A stretch of DNA of 64,000 bases from Pseudomonas sp. CFBP 13711 (GTDB lineage Bacteria > Pseudomonadota > Gammaproteobacteria > Pseudomonadales > Pseudomonadaceae), in assembly GCF_014842265.1 (NCBI RefSeq), contig NZ_JACYVI010000017.1, forward strand, positions 1 to 64,000. The letters are read 5' to 3'. A program made the translations under genes and the position numbers. The notes under the pieces were generated by a model. The model was not told the origin of the DNA. It was given only the letters and a program-made list of their open reading frames with translations, and searched no databases. Below, piece after piece: positions 61,761-64,000 of this stretch. How positions within the stretch are numbered: position 1 is the first letter of the stretch; each line of letters opens with the position of its first letter.

Positions 61761-61956
61761 CCCTGTGGGAGTGAGCTCACGAAGGGGCCGGGGGCGTTCA
61801 GCCACTTTCTCTAGTGAATGAAACTAAGCCTTCGCGAGCAAGCCCGCTCCCACAGGATCGCAGCCAATTCGAGGTCTTTTACCAACCCACAGGATGGGGA
61901 TGGACTCAGCCTCGAGAAGGCCGCTGGACCTGTGGGAGTGAGCTTGCTCACGAAGG
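61761..61956. repeat. REP cluster, GAGCTTGCTC family
   Basis: Copies at about 61761-61784 (shortened tip: GTGAGCTCACG), 61831-61856 (inverted) and 61929-61956, alternating between hrpA and fadD1. Nothing else is seen in 61632-62000. Confidence 0.8.
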
Positions 61957-62000
61957 GGCCAGGGCATTCAGCGATACCGCCGTGACAATCCATGCCCGCC

Positions 62001-62031
62001 TTAAACAACAAACCCCGCACGCTGGCGGGGT
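62001..62031 (-). terminator. Rho-independent terminator of fadD1
   Basis: On the minus strand CCCCGCC and GGCGGGG-type arms around AGCGT are followed by TTTGTTGTTT, 20 bases after the fadD1 stop. Confidence 0.85.
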
Positions 62032-62051
62032 CTGTGGGTGTAACGGCTGAC

Positions 62052-63749
62052 TTACGCCGGCTTCTTCAGCGCCAGCTTTTTCAGCTCTTCGTCACGCAGT
62101 TCGCGGCGCAGGATCTTGCCGACGTTGGTGGTCGGCAGGGCGTCGCGGAATTCCACGCTGCGCGGCACTTTATAAGCGGTGACGTTGGCGCGCATGTGCT
62201 CCATGACCTGATCCTTGCTCAGGGTCGTGCCTGGCTTGCACACCACGAACAGCTTGATCGCCTCGCCGGATTTCTCGTCCGGAATACCGATGGCCGCGCA
62301 CTGCAGAACACCCGGCAGGGTCGCCAGTACGTCTTCCAGTTCATTCGGGTACACGTTGAAGCCGGAGACCAGAATCATGTCTTTCTTGCGATCAACGATG
62401 CGCATGTAGCCATCCGGCTGGATGATCGCGATGTCGCCGGTTTTCAACCAACCGTCGGCATCGAGCATCTCGTCGGTGGCGTCCTGACGCTGCCAGTAAC
62501 CCTTCATCACCTGCGGGCCCTTGATGCACAGCTCGCCCACTTCACCCAACGGCAGCTCTTCGCCAGCGTCATTGATGGTCTTGCACAGGGTCGAGGGCAC
62601 GGGAATGCCGATGGTGCCCATCTGGATTTTCTGGAACGGGTTGACCGACGCCACCGGGCTGGTTTCGGTCATGCCGTAACCTTCGCAGATCGAGCAGCCG
62701 GTCACTTCTTTCCAGCGCTCGGCCGCGGCGGTTTGCAGGGCCATGCCGCCCGAGAGGGTGAGCTTCAGCGAGGAGAAATCCAGGTGGCGGAAGTCGGCGT
62801 TATTGCACAGCGCAACGAACAGCGTGTTGAGCCCGACGAAGCCGGAAAACTTCCACTTCGACAGCTCTTTCACCATCGCCGACAGATCACGCGGATTGCT
62901 GATCAGCACGTTGTGGTTGCCGCTCAGCATCATCGCCATGCAGTGAAAGGTGAACGCATAGATGTGGTACAGCGGCAACGGCGTGATCAGAATCTCCGTG
63001 CCTTCGTTGAGGTTGGCCGCCATCAGCGCCCGGCATTGCAGCATATTGGCGATCAGGTTGCGGTGGGTGAGCATCGCGCCCTTGGCCACGCCGGTGGTGC
63101 CGCCGGTGTATTGCAGCACCGCGACGTCGTTACCGTTCGGCGAAACATCCTGCACCGGCTGGCCGTGACCCTTGGCCAGCACGTCGTTGAACTTGACCGC
63201 CTTGGGCAAGTGGAACGGCGGGACCATCTTTTTCACGTACTTGATGACGCTGTTGACCAGCAGGCGCTTGAGCGGCGGCAGCAGGTCGGCAACTTCGGTG
63301 ACGATGATGTGCTTGACGCCGGTCTTGGGCACCACCTTCTCGGCCAGGTGCGCCATGTTCGCCAGGCAGATCAGCGCCTTGGCACCGGAGTCATTGAATT
63401 GGTGTTCCATTTCCCGCGCGGTGTACAGCGGGTTGGTGTTGACCACGATGAGCCCGGCACGAATAGCGCCGAACACCGCGACCGGGTACTGCAGCACATT
63501 GGGCAACTGCACGGCGATGCGGTCGCCGGGTTGCAGGTCGGTGTGCTGTTGCAGATACGCAGCGAAGGCACCGGACAGCGTGTACATTTCGCCGTAGGTG
63601 AGGGTCTTGCCCAGATTGCTGAACGCAGGTTTGTTGGCGAAACGCTCGCAGGACTGTTTCAATACGGCCTGTACGTTCGGATACTGATCCGGATCGATAT
63701 CGGCGGCGATACCTGTCGGATATTTATCCTTCCAGAAGTTTTCGAGCAT
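62052..63749 (-). CDS. fadD1: Long-chain fatty acid-CoA ligase
   Basis: Activates fatty acids to acyl-CoA for beta-oxidation. 565 residues with the AMP-binding motif YTGGTTGVAKGAMLTH, the SGGMALQ and GYGMTETSPV linkers, WLKTGDIAIIQPDGYMRIVD and the FACS end DRKKDMILVSGFNVYPNELE. ATG 63749 is chosen because GAGGAG sits ten bases upstream. In Pseudomonas fadD1 follows fadD2; that gene would lie beyond the window's right edge. The order hrpA-fadD1 is as in P. aeruginosa. Confidence 0.95.
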   Translation of the reverse strand: MLENFWKDKYPTGIAADIDPDQYPNVQAVLKQSCERFANKPAFSNLGKTLTYGEMYTLSGAFAAYLQQHTDLQPGDRIAVQLPNVLQYPVAVFGAIRAGLIVVNTNPLYTAREMEHQFNDSGAKALICLANMAHLAEKVVPKTGVKHIIVTEVADLLPPLKRLLVNSVIKYVKKMVPPFHLPKAVKFNDVLAKGHGQPVQDVSPNGNDVAVLQYTGGTTGVAKGAMLTHRNLIANMLQCRALMAANLNEGTEILITPLPLYHIYAFTFHCMAMMLSGNHNVLISNPRDLSAMVKELSKWKFSGFVGLNTLFVALCNNADFRHLDFSSLKLTLSGGMALQTAAAERWKEVTGCSICEGYGMTETSPVASVNPFQKIQMGTIGIPVPSTLCKTINDAGEELPLGEVGELCIKGPQVMKGYWQRQDATDEMLDADGWLKTGDIAIIQPDGYMRIVDRKKDMILVSGFNVYPNELEDVLATLPGVLQCAAIGIPDEKSGEAIKLFVVCKPGTTLSKDQVMEHMRANVTAYKVPRSVEFRDALPTTNVGKILRRELRDEELKKLALKKPA

Positions 63750-64000
63750 AAAAGCCGACTCCTCAGCGACAGCGTTTCTACACACCGCTTGATGCGATGA
63801 TTTCTTGTGTTTGGAATTTTGTAGTCACCGCTTTTTGTTGACCGATGGCACAAAAAGCGGGGCGAGCGTATCAGCTTTGCCAGAGGCCGCCTAGAGCCAA
63901 AAGCGGGCTCTCCAGTCACATATCTGACTCTTGAATATGCGACGGTCACGTTTAGAGCAATGAACCTAAATGTCGGAAACGTCCTACGTCGATGTTCATT
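63750..64000. other. Upstream region of fadD1
   Basis: No gene is seen up to the window edge. It should contain the fadD1 promoter and part of the fadD2-fadD1 spacer. A short open frame on the minus strand here has no coding character. Confidence 0.5.

Noticed and set aside
61992..63800. 602-codon plus-strand frame opposite fadD1
   Set aside because: It covers fadD1 and its terminator exactly antisense; all family motifs are on the minus strand.

Overview
This is a chromosomal window from a GC-rich gammaproteobacterium, almost certainly a Pseudomonas of the fluorescens/syringae type. The evidence is the Pseudomonas-type NrdB, the gene order 3-oxoacyl-ACP synthase III / hrpA / fadD1 (which I recall from P. 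aeruginosa as the PA3286-PA3299 neighbourhood), CvfB, CsbD and FemAB-like proteins typical of the genus, and three families of dispersed REP hairpins in the intergenic gaps. I found no rRNA, tRNA, CRISPR array or prophage. All family names rest on motif reading and memory; no search was run.

Layout. 1-823: the right end of an IS3-family element, a possible interrupted gene remnant and a long non-coding stretch before nrdB (824-2071). 2150-5595: a small accessory patch made of a REPtron (RAYT transposase between inverted REPs), an HNH nuclease, a small secreted protein and a membrane-anchored Mrr-type nuclease. 5835-13402: a catabolic regulon made of a divergent SHMT-fold PLP enzyme, an FCD-type GntR repressor, a serine-glyoxylate-type aminotransferase, an MFS anion symporter, an oxopentenoate-hydratase-family enzyme and an NAD-malic enzyme. 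Three similar palindromes built on TTGAATTCAA lie at its promoters. 13756-18927: envelope proteins, a LysE exporter, a MASE2-GGDEF diguanylate cyclase, an unknown protein and a solo LuxR-type HTH protein. 19201-25017: a Fur-like box with candidate small RNA, an MHS transporter, a TonB siderophore receptor, a tandem REP array and a PQQ-type sugar dehydrogenase.

25275-36976: mostly single genes and pairs. They include AraC/LysE, a DapF-like protein lacking both catalytic cysteines, a fungal-type cytosine deaminase, an orphan betaine-type binding protein, an ECF sigma factor, a PhnD-like protein with a desaturase, an exported methyltransferase, a peptide deformylase, a YihY membrane protein and CsbD. 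37454-45098: CvfB, small envelope proteins, a DEAD-box helicase and a YbdG-type mechanosensitive channel. 45112-47399: a compact ArsR / cytochrome P450 / antibiotic-monooxygenase-domain module. 47471-56114: a DMT transporter, a LysR regulator, periplasmic cyclophilin, an ABC exporter, a FemAB-like protein and a porin preceded by a Pho-box-like array. 56371-63749: lipid and RNA housekeeping (KAS III, HrpA, FadD1).

Functional threads. The 6-13 kb regulon probably imports and dismantles an unidentified organic acid or hydroxy-amino acid, passing carbon through glyoxylate/oxo-acid chemistry to malate and pyruvate. FadD1 and the KAS III paralogue link fatty-acid activation and beta-oxidation intermediates to synthesis. 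Most of the remaining window is ordinary Pseudomonas core and soft-core genome.
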